From Grammothele lineata (lineage: Eukaryota; Basidiomycota; Agaricomycetes; Polyporales; Polyporaceae), in contig NDFF03000042.1 in the NCBI GenBank assembly GCA_002150815.3, forward strand, positions 1 through 59,147: a stretch of DNA of 59,147 nucleotides, given 5' to 3'. How positions within the stretch are numbered: the first letter of the stretch is position 1; each line of letters starts with the position of its first letter. Of this stretch, positions 13,478 to 24,823 are shown piece by piece. The position numbers and the translations under genes were made by a program. The notes under the pieces are model-generated. The model was not told the origin of the DNA, did not search any database, and worked only from the letters and a program-made list of their open reading frames with translations.

Positions 13478-15140
13478 ATGATCGATTTTGCTCTTCTCTC
13501 AGACCATCTTCCCGACGACAACTCTCACTGCGGCGATGGGCACCCTCCTCTCGAGCCTCAATCTGCCGCTACCATCACCATCAAAGCCATGTGTCCTCTG
13601 GAGCTAGATGACGATGGCATGCCACCTTCCGACGACCTTAAGAAGTGGGTATGGGACCCCGTCCTGAAAGTTCCTCTTGGCTTTCTCCTGCAGATATCCT
13701 TTGGCGAACAGATTACCCCTTACTTGTACAAGTGGCTGAGGTATATCACCGGTGTTGTCCTCGGCGCCGAAGGAACGATCTCCACCAGTGAAGACCTCCC
13801 CGACGTTGGTATCGACTACGAGTCCACATCGTTCCCTTCCCACTCCATGACCCTTTACTATCACGTCAATGTAGACCAGAAGAGACGTATGTTTCCCCTC
13901 GACCCCCACATTTTGGCGTTGCGCGGCTATGGAACTAGCGACACGGGCTCTGAACAGCGCAACGCCTCCTTCCGGAATAATCTGATGGCTCGGGATGGGG
14001 AGCGTTGCATCGTTTCTAACGTACGTGACAGTGTTTGCGATGGCGCCCATCTCGTACCGCATGCTCGAGGCGATGAGGTGACTAATTACTCCCCTTGCGC
14101 ATTGTGACTCCATGCTGAACAGCCATTATACATAGTACCTCCGTCAACTCGTCGCTCGACGTCGCACCGCTGATACGCCAGAGGACATTGATAGCCTCGG
14201 AGATGTTAGGAATGGGATCTTCATCGGCCACACCTTGCATGTAGACTTGGGCATTAACTTCGCAATCTTGAAGGTATGTCCTGTCTCAGAACTGTGGTGC
14301 GTAAATCGTACCTCTTCAACTCACCTCGATCTCTCGCAGACCCCCAATTTTGCGATGACCTCGCGCGATATCGCCGTCTCGCCAGGAGATCCCCAGTCTG
14401 AGGAAGACACTCGCAGATGGAGCGCACATGTCTTCCTTCTGGACGAGTCCGATCGACGCCATGCCTTGAACTTCAAGAAAAATGGATGCGCGGTTAAGAC
14501 ACCAACTCTTGCAGAAGACCCCCGTATGGAGCCGCAGTGGCCTCCCGATATCTTTTTTGACGTTGTCTATGCATCGATGATCCACAAGCACTTTGCTGCA
14601 GCTGAATACTCTAAGGTTGCCTCCGTATGGGCCAAACGAGGATTTGATGCGATGACACATGCTGAGCAAGAGCAGCGGAAGGACAAGCAAGAGCGGGATC
14701 GAATGAAAACTGAGCAGGAAAATCAAGAACGCGACCTACGCCGCCAGAACGACTCTTGCAGTTCCTTTGACTTCAATCATGGTGACGGATGCACTAGCAC
14801 AGTCGGTGGGATGCCTTCTAATCGCTCAACCGACTTCGGATTCAGCAGAGTGGGCAGCACCTCGCGTATGTCACCTTACTCGAGGCACGTGCTAGAAGCC
14901 ACAGGCGCGATTCTCGACGACACGCCGGACTCTCTAGAGGACTGTGTACCCGACACGAGCGGTCCCAACTTCTTAGCCCTTTCGCCTTACACGAGATTCA
15001 TTTCAGAAGAACGCATCGCAGAAATCAACAGAAACATCCTAGCGAAACACAATGTGGCTATGGAGGAGAAGGAAGCTGCAAAACGTCGCGAGGCCGATGA
15101 GAACATCAGGCGGTGGATGCAAGACAGCTCTCACTCGTGA
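13478..15140 (+). CDS. HNH-domain protein with C-terminal helical region
   Basis: Three exons (13478-14077, 14136-14273, 14340-15140) give 512 residues. Residues about 170-200 carry the fungal HNH_2-like pattern: RDGERCIVSN, then CDGAHLVPHARGD, where AHLVP plus a following acidic/His pair matches the metal-binding core of this family. Many fungi carry large families of these proteins; their function is mostly unknown and nuclease activity is often doubtful. After it come LRQLVARRR and a Glu/Lys/Arg/Gln-rich helical stretch (EQEQRKDKQERDRMKTEQEN) at about residues 350-372, then a Ser-rich region containing two SPYxRxxxE-like copies (MSPYSRHVLE and LSPYTRFISE). Its stop lies about 30 bases before the broken hexosaminidase copy. 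Confidence 0.75.
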
Positions 15141-15171
15141 CTGCGGCCCAACCATGGTCTTCCATTGCTCA

Positions 15172-15925
15172 GTGCCATGTACTCGCCCCAGATGTCCATG
15201 AGCGTGTACCAATACCTAGGGTGCGCTTCGTCCCCATCGATCACCGCGTACGTATACTCGCGCGTCGCATGGATCGCGACGGAAGTGTACTGCCCTTCGG
15301 GCAGGACGTATCCAAGCGCGTACAACTGCCCCGTTACCTCAAATGTTAAGTTCGCTGAGTGCAGCGTTGAGTCCGCGCCCACAAAGAGTGTCCCTCCACC
15401 ATCTGCTTCTGGGCCAGGGCGCACCGCGAACAAGAGGGTGTACGGTGGTCCGACGGATGGGATGCCCGTGTGCAGCCCCGCGGATGGCACGGCGCCCGTG
15501 TGCTCGAACACGACGTTCCCGTGTGCGGGCTTCACGATGCGGTTCAGGTTCTGTCCGGGGGCAGTAGCGTTCAGCGACGGATACGCAGCGTCGAACTGAG
15601 CGCGAGTAAGCTCGGCCGCCGGACGCATCCCGCTGCCCGCCCATGCTTTCTCGGCGAAGAGCGCGGTGGAGTGTGCGAGCTGGTACTTAGCAGGCCTCGA
15701 GCGCGGAGCTCGCCCAATTGTGCCAGAGCGCGAAGAGCGCGCCGCGTAGCCCGGGCGCGCCCGGGTCCGTGTCGGTCGCGGAGAAGACGTTTGGGGGAAC
15801 TGACCGTCATCGGAGGTCTTGCCGTCGAAGTATAGGAAGGCTTGCTCGGAGTTGATGACCTGGTAGCCCTGCGCGAGGAGTTGAACAGGGATGCTATCTC
15901 CCAGTGCATGGTTCGTTGATCAAAG
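15172..15925 (-). pseudogene. Broken duplicate of the GH20 hexosaminidase 3' part
   Basis: The stretch is nearly the same, base for base, as the 3' part of the hexosaminidase at about 21160-21990, in the same orientation. It covers the end of the catalytic domain and most of the LamG-like domain. It starts inside the parent near the codons for DIWGEYMAL and ends near those for QHWDLQGGDS. Internal deletions relative to the parent at about 15690-15720 and 15770-15810 break the frame, and no start, signal peptide or catalytic residues remain. Homology at the far end (after about 15905) is weak. It is not likely to make a functional enzyme. Confidence 0.9.
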
Positions 15926-16543
15926 ATGAAGGTGGGGAGCTCGGTCAGCGGACGAGAGCGCGCGAGCAAAGAACGAGGATCGCGTTTAGGCCCTACGAGC
16001 AGGAAGACGGCGAGGAGGAGGTGACGCGAGTTAGCTCTGGTATCCTAGCGTGAATACCTATCTGATTGGCGCCCGTGAAAGTACGACTTATTAGTACAGT
16101 GGTAACAGTTGAACGTTGAACTTGACCATGTCCTACAACTTGATGCTACACATACACTTGCTCGGCACATCCTCCTCCTGGTTTTCTCTTGACAATGACT
16201 TCCATGAACCATCTGTTAAGCTTCCATGTGCAAGCGGCAACCCTGGCCATCATGCGGCTTCCTGGCTTGTCTCATAGAACTTAAACCTTACAGTTGACCT
16301 GGCTATATGTGTGCTCATACCCTCGCTTGTACGATCGACTCTCAGCTCTTGAGTCCTCCTCAATCTTCCCTTCGTCTTCGACGAAAATTCGCCTGCCAGC
16401 TTACGTCATCCTGCGCGTACGACTCAAAGAGGCGGCGTTTCCAGATTTAACCCGTTCGGCGAGCGGAAAACTGCAGGTAAATATCATGCTACCTCGTCAT
16501 TGGTACAGGTGCATAGTCAATAACAAAAGAACTCTTTACTAGT
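15926..16543. other. Intergenic region before the HET gene
   Basis: No coding signal recognised. Probably promoter of the HET-domain gene. Confidence 0.4.
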
Positions 16544-18385
16544 ATGGCCGGTGAATGTGCAGTTTCAGCTCCCCAAGCTACTCCTGAACGCACTCCTCCA
16601 CTCAGCGCCGAGCCCATTGCCATATGTGACTTTCAAGCCACCACGTTGAACAACACCTCAGACCACTGTCTCAGCATCTCAAGCAAGGCGACGCACTGTC
16701 GCATCCGCCTCCTCGACTGTGAAGCGTTGCTTGGACGAGGAGTCTTGCGTATCATAGAGTTCCCGGAATTCCCCACTGTCCCATACTCCGCTATCTCCTA
16801 CACGTGGCGCGGGGTGTCCGTCAGCACCGACTTCGACGGCTACACTTTCTCAGTCAAGGGTGCAGAAGATGGTGATCCCGTCGGCGTCGATGTGCTGAGG
16901 CACGCTTGCGCAGCGTCTCTCGCTCGCGGCAACCCGTACCTCTGGCTTGATCGCCTGTGTATCATGCAGGACAGTAAGGCCGACAAAAATTGGCAGATTA
17001 AGCATATGTACAAGGTCTATCAGTGCTGCCGGCTCTGCATCGTTATCCCGGGAGGCGTGCAACGCCTAGTACGCCTTGACGAAGAGACCCCCTGGATTCA
17101 TCGTAGCTGGACGCTCCAGGAAACCCTCGCACCTCCCGAAGTCAGTTTGCTTTTGGCGTGGAAGCTTGGATCCGGAAGCTGCTTCAGTGGTGGAAAATTC
17201 TTTCCTATCGAGGAAGTCGCGCCTGGCGAGGCTGCCCTCGCCCCCCTCGAGCTAGCCATCCAAGCTTGCACCGTCGGTACTCTGTCCTTCACGCCGACGG
17301 GATCCACTACCGATGCCAACTCACTCATGATTGAAGCATGCATCTTCAGCGCGCTCCCGCGTCAACATTCGTACAATGACATCCCCTTCTGGCGCCCGCA
17401 GCGCAAACTCTTCGCACCCAACGTCGCTGCGCTGGCTGCAGCGCTCGATCCCGTAGTGGCTGCCGATACCGACTCACGGGCGCATGCGGTGTGGCAGAGC
17501 GCGCTCATGCGCACGTCGTCACGCCCCGTCGACATGGTGTTCAGTATCATGGGCCTCTTTGATGTCGAGCTTGACCCTTTACGGTTCGAGAAGAATGACA
17601 GGCGCGGTGCGGCGGTTGCTCTTGCACGTGCAATTCTGGAGAAGGGAGGCAGTGCGAGTTGGCTCGGCGTCGGAGGAAGGCTGCGGCCAGACGAGAAGAT
17701 GTCGGCGTTCCCTACGTTTCCGAGCACGAACGTCGCTGGGGTCGCCCTCGTCAAGACGAATGGTGGCGTGCAAGAGGTGTCGGAGCTTGTGGACCCGGTA
17801 TATCCTGTCCCGGAAGCACTGGTCCCACTTCCGAAGGGGCGGATGAACGAGATGGGATCCTTCACTTTCTCGGCCAAAGCGGCGGCAGTGCGTCTTGGGA
17901 CGGACGTTGGAGACGGCGAGGTTGCGCTCGATGGGACCCGGTGGGTCTTCGATGACGAAGGGAGCTCCGAAGATTCCCACTCAGGGGCCTTTTCGGTTGT
18001 CTTGGGCTGGTATAATCAGTACTATCCAGGCCAGACACTGGCGCACGACGTGCACAACATTCGAACGATGATCCTTGTTCCAGTGGAGTGCAAGCCGGGG
18101 ATGTTCCATCTTCAATCATTCCTCACGCTGCACCAGAGCAACAGGGCGCGAGTCCTAGGCTGGTTGGAGAGGGTGTTTTGCATAGAGGGAAGAAGTAAGG
18201 CAAACGCGGAAGATAGCGTAGCAACTGGTCAAGAACTCGTCCAGGATTACTGGGAGAAAGACCCCCAATGGCCGCGGATTCCTGGGAGGGCTCCAGATAT
18301 TACTGAAATAGACAGCTCGGTAAGGAAGGCCCGCTGGGCCTCTCCCCAATGGACTCTGGAGAGACACATGCACTATGAATCGTGA
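16544..18385 (+). CDS. HET-domain protein (heterokaryon incompatibility type)
   Basis: A single exon of 613 codons. The three HET blocks are visible: VPYSAISYTWRG (residues about 80-92; usual form has YxALSYxWG), PYLWLDRLCIMQDSKADKN (about 128-146) with MYKVYQ following, and WIHRSWTLQE (about 185-194). HET proteins act in fungal non-self recognition and programmed cell death; this one has no visible NACHT, ankyrin or WD repeats after the domain. The C-terminal 400 residues resemble the uncharacterised region common in basidiomycete HET proteins. Lack of introns is unlike its neighbours. The gene sits between the broken GH20 copy and a DUF6533-type gene, in the accessory part of the window. 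Confidence 0.88.
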   Translation: MAGECAVSAPQATPERTPPLSAEPIAICDFQATTLNNTSDHCLSISSKATHCRIRLLDCEALLGRGVLRIIEFPEFPTVPYSAISYTWRGVSVSTDFDGYTFSVKGAEDGDPVGVDVLRHACAASLARGNPYLWLDRLCIMQDSKADKNWQIKHMYKVYQCCRLCIVIPGGVQRLVRLDEETPWIHRSWTLQETLAPPEVSLLLAWKLGSGSCFSGGKFFPIEEVAPGEAALAPLELAIQACTVGTLSFTPTGSTTDANSLMIEACIFSALPRQHSYNDIPFWRPQRKLFAPNVAALAAALDPVVAADTDSRAHAVWQSALMRTSSRPVDMVFSIMGLFDVELDPLRFEKNDRRGAAVALARAILEKGGSASWLGVGGRLRPDEKMSAFPTFPSTNVAGVALVKTNGGVQEVSELVDPVYPVPEALVPLPKGRMNEMGSFTFSAKAAAVRLGTDVGDGEVALDGTRWVFDDEGSSEDSHSGAFSVVLGWYNQYYPGQTLAHDVHNIRTMILVPVECKPGMFHLQSFLTLHQSNRARVLGWLERVFCIEGRSKANAEDSVATGQELVQDYWEKDPQWPRIPGRAPDITEIDSSVRKARWASPQWTLERHMHYES

Positions 18386-19280
18386 GGCGAACAGCTCATG
18401 ACGTGTACTTATTATGATACGGATTCCATCTTGTGATATGTCGCATGCGATGAACCCGTGCATGGTTCGTTGACCCAAGGTGGCGTAAATTCCTAAATTC
18501 TCGGAAGCAACCTCAATGCGCAATGTTGTCAACCTGACTGTTGAAGGTGTAGATTGCTGGCCTCGCAACGTTCCGTGGACACCGGTGTCGTTTTATGGTG
18601 GGTGCATGATCTCAAAAACACGCGCATCTCTGATTGGAATCGATCTCTATGCCTCGTGATATAGTTTATCATCTTCAGATTGACGGTTGGGATACCAACA
18701 CGGAAACTGGCTATTCTCGCTCTTTCTACACTTGATGCTGCGCCCAGTGTACCAAGATATCTGCTGCATCCAGGATAAGCGGCGTCACCTGCCAGTGCAC
18801 GCTGATTAGTGGACACAAGCACCAATAAGACTCCGTTCACAGGTGATTATCAGCTGGTAAGTGCGAAAGGCCACATTGGCTGTCGTCCTGAGCTGTTTCG
18901 TATACTTACCTGCCTTTCCCAGCCTTGTTGCGAAAGTCATCCAATGCCGGTGAACATGCTCATGGGCTACAGCGTGGGGCTCCTGTGCATATGTGCTTGG
19001 CAGCTGCATCGCCTGCTATCCCCCGCGATGCCCGTAAGTGCGAGCATGGATCGAGCGTGCCATTCAGGCTTGTCACGGCGCCGGGGTAGCGCTGCCTCCG
19101 TCGCAAGGCCTGGTCTACGCTGCGCGTTCTGAACACGCTATGCAGCTACCGATTGCGAAAGGATGGATGGGCGTATCTCACTGGACAAGGCTATAAAGCC
19201 TTTCCCCCCGCGCCGACTCTCGTCTGTCCATTCCTTGCAAGCTGGTTCTTGATGGCCGCCGCTTGCTCGGCTTTTTTCCT
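18386..19280. other. Intergenic region, possible gene remnants
   Basis: No complete gene. At 18932-19031 a frame flanked by plausible splice sites reads MLMGYSVGLLCICAWQLHRL, a membrane-helix-like segment, but no joining exons were found; it could be a decayed membrane-protein gene. The 16-base string GTGCATGGTTCGTTGA near 18458 also occurs near 15905, at the edge of the broken GH20 copy. Confidence 0.3.
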
Positions 19281-20957
19281 ATGTCTCCTTTCTCCTCAGA
19301 TGCGATACATCCCGACAAGTTCGTCCATTGGGCCGCGAGCCTCCACGAAGAAGCGTACGTTTATTGGATCTTCCAGTATTGCCGTTCTTATATTGCATCA
19401 TGTTTAGTCACGCCCGGCGGCTGGTGACCTTGGCGGCATTTAGTAAGTCAGAGCAATTCTTGAACGGAATTCGGGAATGCCGCTGAGGACACTTGCTCAG
19501 CTTTACTAGTTTTTGAATACTTCATTACTTTCGATTGTGAAGTTCGTTACGCTTGGGTTCGCAAGTTCTCCTGGGCGAGAGCCGTTTTCTTCCTCAATCG
19601 ATACATTAGCCTGATCCAATACGGAGCGACGCTACTTGTGGCGTTCATCCCTCCTTCATCCACTGTAAGAGGTTTTTTGCCCGTGTCTCTCAGTTCATCG
19701 CTCACCCGTTCACAGAGGTCCGTATTCCACCATGATTAGCCATCCATATTGTTTATTCACGGATGGCAGCTGCGTATTCTTACCGCGAGTTGGGCAGGCC
19801 TGCGAGATCGTTCTTTTCTTTGTATGGGCTAGTAAGTATCCGCTCGTCTATTGTTTTTGCATGGTTGACTCCCCCTGCCGCGCCTTCAGTATTTGCGGGA
19901 CTTCGTTCCCATGTAACTAGTGGACACCAGCGGAACAGAATAATCCCTATCATAGTGACGGTGCTAGCTCTGGTCCCTTTTGTGTCGAATATGGTACGCT
20001 CTGACTTTCACAGTTTGGTCGAAGGATACCGATCGCCATGAGCATCTTAGATGTTTGCTATCTTGACACGGGAGGATATCAGTGTACAACTGTTTTTCGA
20101 CATTCCTATTTGTAGATGGAAACATCACGGCCGTATTGGGTCAGAAAAGGCCTTATTAACAGAGTCTGTGACTTTTAGTCTACTTAATTTGATCCTTATA
20201 TTCACACTGAACTTCTCCCTTAATTTCTAGCCGTACGTCGTGAGGTTACTCCCAACCGTGACTGACTACAGCTGATTTATATTTCTCGTACAGTTGTTCT
20301 GATGGGGCGCATTCCGCTGCTGATTGCTGAGACAGTCCTCATCATCACCACTATCACGCGGACATGGAATACGTGGCGTGAGGGTACCAGATTGACGTAC
20401 ACTAACCTCGTGCTTCGTGACGGCGCCGTGTACTTCATGTATGTATCTGACTAGTGTTACGGTACGCGCCCCTGCTGATGAATCTCGCGCTCACAATACC
20501 CTTCCCGTAGGGCAATGCTACTAGTGAATGTCTTGCAGATGGTGGCGGACAGTTTCTTTATTGACCGACTTTCCATTGCGTGTACCTTTTTTGACCTGTA
20601 GGCTAAGCTCGTCTTCATATCTCCCTTTCATAGCACCTTGAATTAACTTTCAATGTCAGCGCGGTACCCATCCTCGTATCCCGATTCTACTTCAATATCG
20701 GAGATATCAGCCACGGCGATGCTGCCGATGCGGAGAGCCTACAAGACATAGAGAGTCAGTCATGGCGATGGAAGGTACGCCAAATTCTGTAGTTTATGAG
20801 CTAACGCCCCGATATTGATGGTGTTCTTGCGCGCGTGCGTGTACGTGACTTATCGCTATACATGTAGCCCTTACCCCCAATTCCCGAAGAGCCAGCGATG
20901 GTATACGCGACGGAGGCAGTCACCTACTGCAAGCAGTGCGGGCTCGTCCCTGTCTAG
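19281..20957 (+). CDS. DUF6533-type multi-pass membrane protein, frame partly unresolved
   Basis: The DUF6533 core is clear: exons 19281-19354, 19408-19442 and 19501-19664 join to give LVFEYFITFDCEVRYAW and AVFFLNRYISLIQ. Later exons encode further helices: 19890-19993 (IIPIIVTVLALVPFVSN), 20294-20438 (MGRIPLLIAETVLIITT then LRDGAVYFM), 20511-20579, 20660-20774 (AVPILVSRFYFN) and 20868-20957 with the stop. This family, about seven helices long, is abundant in mushrooms and has no established role. Exon 4 (about 19717-19831, with CEIVLFFVWA) cannot be joined in phase to exon 3, and a stop lies in the continuing frame; one short piece near 20020-20100 is also uncertain. The gene may be damaged or use a splice I missed. 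Confidence 0.65.
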
Positions 20958-21062
20958 CCTGAATCAATATATCATGACCGTTGGCAGCACCTCCTTGTGT
21001 CAGGCTTGCTCGCACCGAGTTCCCCCAAGAACTACCTGAGACAAGCACCGTATTTTCTAGCC

Positions 21063-23213
21063 CTACGTTCCCAGCACCAACCTGACATCCTTGATGTCCC
21101 CCTTAAAGCTCTTCCCACCAATGCATGCCAGCGGCGCAGCGAACGACATGTTACCTAGTGCCATATACTCGCCCCAGATGTCCATGAGCGTGTACCAATA
21201 CCTAGGGTGCGCTTCGTCCCCATCGATCACCGCGTACGTATACTCGCGCGTCGCATGGATCGCGACGGAAGTGTACTGCCCTTCGGGCAGGACGTATCCA
21301 AGCGCGTACAACTGCCCCGTTACCTCAAATGTTAAGTTCGCTGAGTGCAGCGTTGAGTCCGCGCCCACAAAGAGTGTCCCTCCACCATCTGCTCCTGGGC
21401 CAGGGCGCACTGCAAACGAGAGGGTGTACGGTGGTCCGAGAGATGGGATGCCTGTGTGCAGCCCCGCGGATGGCACGGCGCCCGTGTGCTCGAACACGAC
21501 GTTCCCGTGTGCGGGCTTCACGATGCGGTTCAGGTTCTGTCCGGGGGCAGCAGCGTTCAGCGACGGATACGCAGCGTTGAACTGGGCGCGAGTAAGCTCG
21601 ACCGCCGGGCGCATCCCGCTGCCCGCCCACGCCTTCTCGGCGAAGAGCGCGGTGGAGCGTGCGAGCTGGTAGTACGCTTCGAGCGCGGTGCTCGCGTTGT
21701 TGCCCCAGTCATGCCAGAGCGCGAAGAGCGCGCCGCGCAGCCCAGGCGCGCCCGGGTCCGTGTTGTTGCCCGCGTCAGTCGCGGAGAAGACGTTCGGGGC
21801 CCAGCCAGTGCCGCCTGGCGCGCCCGCCCAAAGGAGATCCTCGTCGAGCATTTGAGGGAATTGGCCGTCGTCGGAGGTCTTTCCATCGAGGTAGAGGAAG
21901 GCTTGCTCGGAGTTGATGACGCGGTAGCCCTGCGCGAGGAGCTGGACAGGGATGCTGTCTCCCCCCTGGAGATCCCAGTGTTGGATGGTGATATCGCGCG
22001 CGACGGAGAGGGTCGTGCTCGGCTCGTACGTGCCCCAGATGCGGATCGACTTGTTACCGCGAGCCCCGGTGTAGGACGACATCTCGTTGACAAAATTGAT
22101 GTAGTCGTCTGCGAGAGCCGCGTCGTATTCGTCCGCGCCAATCGATACCTCGGTCGAGGAGAACCAAGGGAGTACCTCATCCCATATCGACTTGATTGTT
22201 GGGATTGTGTCCGGATGAGAGAGATTGAGATGATCCGGGGTGCCACTCTCCATGAGCTCCGGCTTCCATTGCGTAATAACGAGGGAGTGGCCGGGTGTGT
22301 CGACTTCGGGGATGATAGTCACACCGTGTTGTGTACACGTCTCCTGCATTGCAACAAACTCCGAGTATGTCCAGCTCTCGTTTTTACGAGGCACGAGGCC
22401 CTCAATCGGAGAACCCGCTGGAGGCTGGAAGCGGAATGCAGCGTAGAGGTTCTTCCAGCCTTCATTCCCTTCGCCGTACAAGAAGGCGGGATTCCATAGG
22501 TTGTCCGACGCGTGCAGATGGAGCTCGTTGAGCTTGAAAAATGAAGCATATATGCACAAATCGCCTGTAGTTGTCGCTCATGGTCAATATCTCTAGTAGT
22601 GAAAAGCATTTTCGCACGAACCTAGGAATGACGTCTCGAACCAATGCCGTCCGGCATCCAGCATAAAACCCCGCACCGCCCAGCCGGGAGAGTCTGTGCC
22701 ATTCCCTACCGGAAGAGATACAGCTGTTGCACCTTGAGCGAGTTGTAGTGCCGCTTGCTGCAAAAGTGTCCTTGTACCCCACCAGACGCCAATCGGGGCG
22801 GAAGCTTTGATAATGAGCAAGTGGTTGCTGATCTCGATATCATAACCTTCATTCGTAGTATCTCCGTTGTACAGCTGATACTCAAGCGTAGGGTCGATCG
22901 TAAGGAAGATGAATGGGATATCGGGCGTCAATACCGATGCCGTCGATGATAGCCGCAGCGGTACAAGCTGAACAGAGGGCACGACCTCCTTCAGATCCTG
23001 TTGAAACGTCTTGGCATATTCGAGCAGGGATGGCGATCCATGATAAGCGTACTTGCTATCCACGACTATCTGTACATGGGACGCGAGTTGGAAGTCGCCG
23101 TCGCCCGAAGACGTGAACGATGCCAGCGACGGTATCTGAGGCTCGAAGGCGGCCGCCACCGTGGAAACGGCGAGCAGCACGACACCAAGCCGAGCAATCC
23201 GTGGGTCAAACAT
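21063..23213 (-). CDS. GH20 beta-N-acetylhexosaminidase with C-terminal LamG-like domain
   Basis: Two exons (22622-23213, 21063-22564) encode 697 residues. A signal peptide (ARLGVVLLAVSTVAAA) is followed by a GH20 N-terminal domain and a barrel with GFMLDAGRHWF, LHLHASDNLW, IIPEVDTPGHSL and the catalytic acid pair in VSIGADEYDAA (Asp-Glu). LNLSHPDT and FALWHDWGNN follow. The last 200 residues form a LamG/concanavalin-like domain (TLFVGADSTLHS, YTLMDIWGEY, GDIKDVRLVL), possibly for binding chitin or glycoprotein glycans. The enzyme would be secreted and remove terminal N-acetylglucosamine or galactosamine. The intron donor at 22621 gives GTTCGT. A broken copy of its 3' part lies 6 kb away at 15172. 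Confidence 0.92.
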
Positions 23214-23708
23214 GCCGTTAGATGCCTCGGCGTGTTATGGGACCACGACAGACTATGTAACAAGTGTCAGTACTATGATGTGAATGGGAGTAGGGCACTG
23301 AGCACTCACTGCGACTACGGTCGGAGAGGAGACCGCGCGGAGGCATGTCTCCCAAGACGCACTTATGAGGCAGACGGAGGTAGACGAAGGCGAGAATGCC
23401 GTTGACGTCGACGAACGCACATGGTTCGCTGAGCACATGTGATGGAAGGAACAAGACAAGCTTCGAGATAACCGCGCGACCGAACGTGACGTTCTGAATA
23501 GGTAGACGCGCGTACATTGTCGTCGTCTGATAGTACTGGTCGCTCTCACATTGAGATTGGGTCTTCAGGACAGTCGGTCGCTCAGATGATACAAGTACAG
23601 CCGGCAGGCGTGATCTGTGCAATACGCATACACGTTGCATACGAAGCCATACAAGGGAGAGCCCACATGAAATATTGAACATACGACGGCGAGTGGTGAG
23701 CGACTGGT
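23214..23708. other. Intergenic region
   Basis: Between the hexosaminidase start and the end of RPS9 (both minus strand). Probably the hexosaminidase promoter and RPS9 terminator. No coding signal. Confidence 0.5.
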
Positions 23709-24561
23709 TTACTCCTCGTCCTCCTCGTCGCCGCCCTCCTCCTTCTTGGCAGCAGCGGCCATCCGCTTGCGCTTGACGCGACCAGGGCGGCCACCACCGT
23801 ATGGCGAGGTGAGCGCAAAGTCGATGTGCTTTTGGGAGTCCAAACGGACGACGAAGGAAGGCACGTTGACGATCTGCTTGCCAACGCTAGGGTCCCGGCC
23901 ATCAATACAACAGGACACCGCGATGCAGGAAACAGGCACATACCGAATGTGCCTCTGCCTGATGAGGACACGGGCGTGGTGAATGGACTTGGCCAAGCCG
24001 CTCTTGAAGACCTGGGTCTGGAGACGACGCTCCAAGAAGTCCTCGATCTTGAGGGACAGCACGTAATCGAGACGCATGCGCGACTCGTCGAGCACACCGA
24101 TGCGGACGAGACGGCGGATGAGCGCGTTACCCTCGAAGAGACGCTTGGGGTCCTTGTCGTCGAGCTTCAGCAGCTCACGGGCAGCACGACGGATCTTCGA
24201 CAGGATGAGACCAATGCGCCAAATCTCGCGCTTGTTGCGGAGGCCGTACTCGCCGGCGAGCTAGGGAAGATGTCTTCGAACCCTCCTTCTTTATCGAGGC
24301 AATGAACGAGGCACTCACCTTCAGCTCGGCATCAAGACGAGCCGACTCGAAGGGGCGACGGGGGACCTTGTAACTGTGAAGTTATCGTCGTAATGATATG
24401 GGGCACGGCCGTGATCAGCTCTCATGCATCCCATCCACGCGAAGTGGACCTTGAAGATTAGGGGAAAAGCTCACGTCTTGCTGTGGTTCCGCGGTGCCCT
24501 ATACGCAAATGTCAACACGAATGTGCGCACGAGCTTGACAGCGAGGACATCACCTAGGCAT
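23709..24561 (-). CDS. rps9: 40S ribosomal protein S9 (uS4)
   Basis: Five exons (24554-24561, 24475-24498, 24319-24373, 23944-24260, 23709-23886) give 193 residues, the usual length. The first coding exon has only 8 bases; with the next it yields [18 protein letters not shown], the family's N-terminus. The S4 RNA-binding domain includes [18 protein letters not shown] and [19 protein letters not shown]; the end is basic then acidic ([21 protein letters not shown] is the tail region). It binds 18S rRNA in the small subunit near the mRNA entry site. It is transcribed away from RPL21 across a 262-base shared promoter. Confidence 0.97.
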
Positions 24562-24823
24562 TTTTCTTGAGGATGGCGGATACGACGGAAGTGTCTAGCG
24601 CCTACTTTGCGGCCTTGTGGGTATGCCGCAAACGGAAACAAACACGTAGAGTTGGCGCCCGCGACAACTGTACAGTTGTATTCAGCCACCCGGCGGTTGC
24701 CGGGCACACTTGCAGATTCCTGCCAGTGCATACCGCCGACACCACCAGCAACGCCGACGACGTTAGTGACCCTCTGCTCGCCCCGCTACTCGACCTTGAT
24801 CTCACGTCTTCCTAGTCCTCAAG
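24562..24823. promoter_or_regulatory. Shared divergent promoter of RPS9 and RPL21
   Basis: Only 262 bases separate the two start codons, which point away from each other. Both products are ribosomal proteins needed in equal amounts, so joint control is a reasonable inference. The middle has a short imperfect palindromic stretch around GGTTGCCGGGCA and pyrimidine tracts near both starts; no specific factor site is claimed. Confidence 0.7.

Noticed and set aside
21456..22499. 347-codon frame antisense to the hexosaminidase
   Set aside because: A shadow of the GC-rich coding strand; the sense frame has catalytic motifs.
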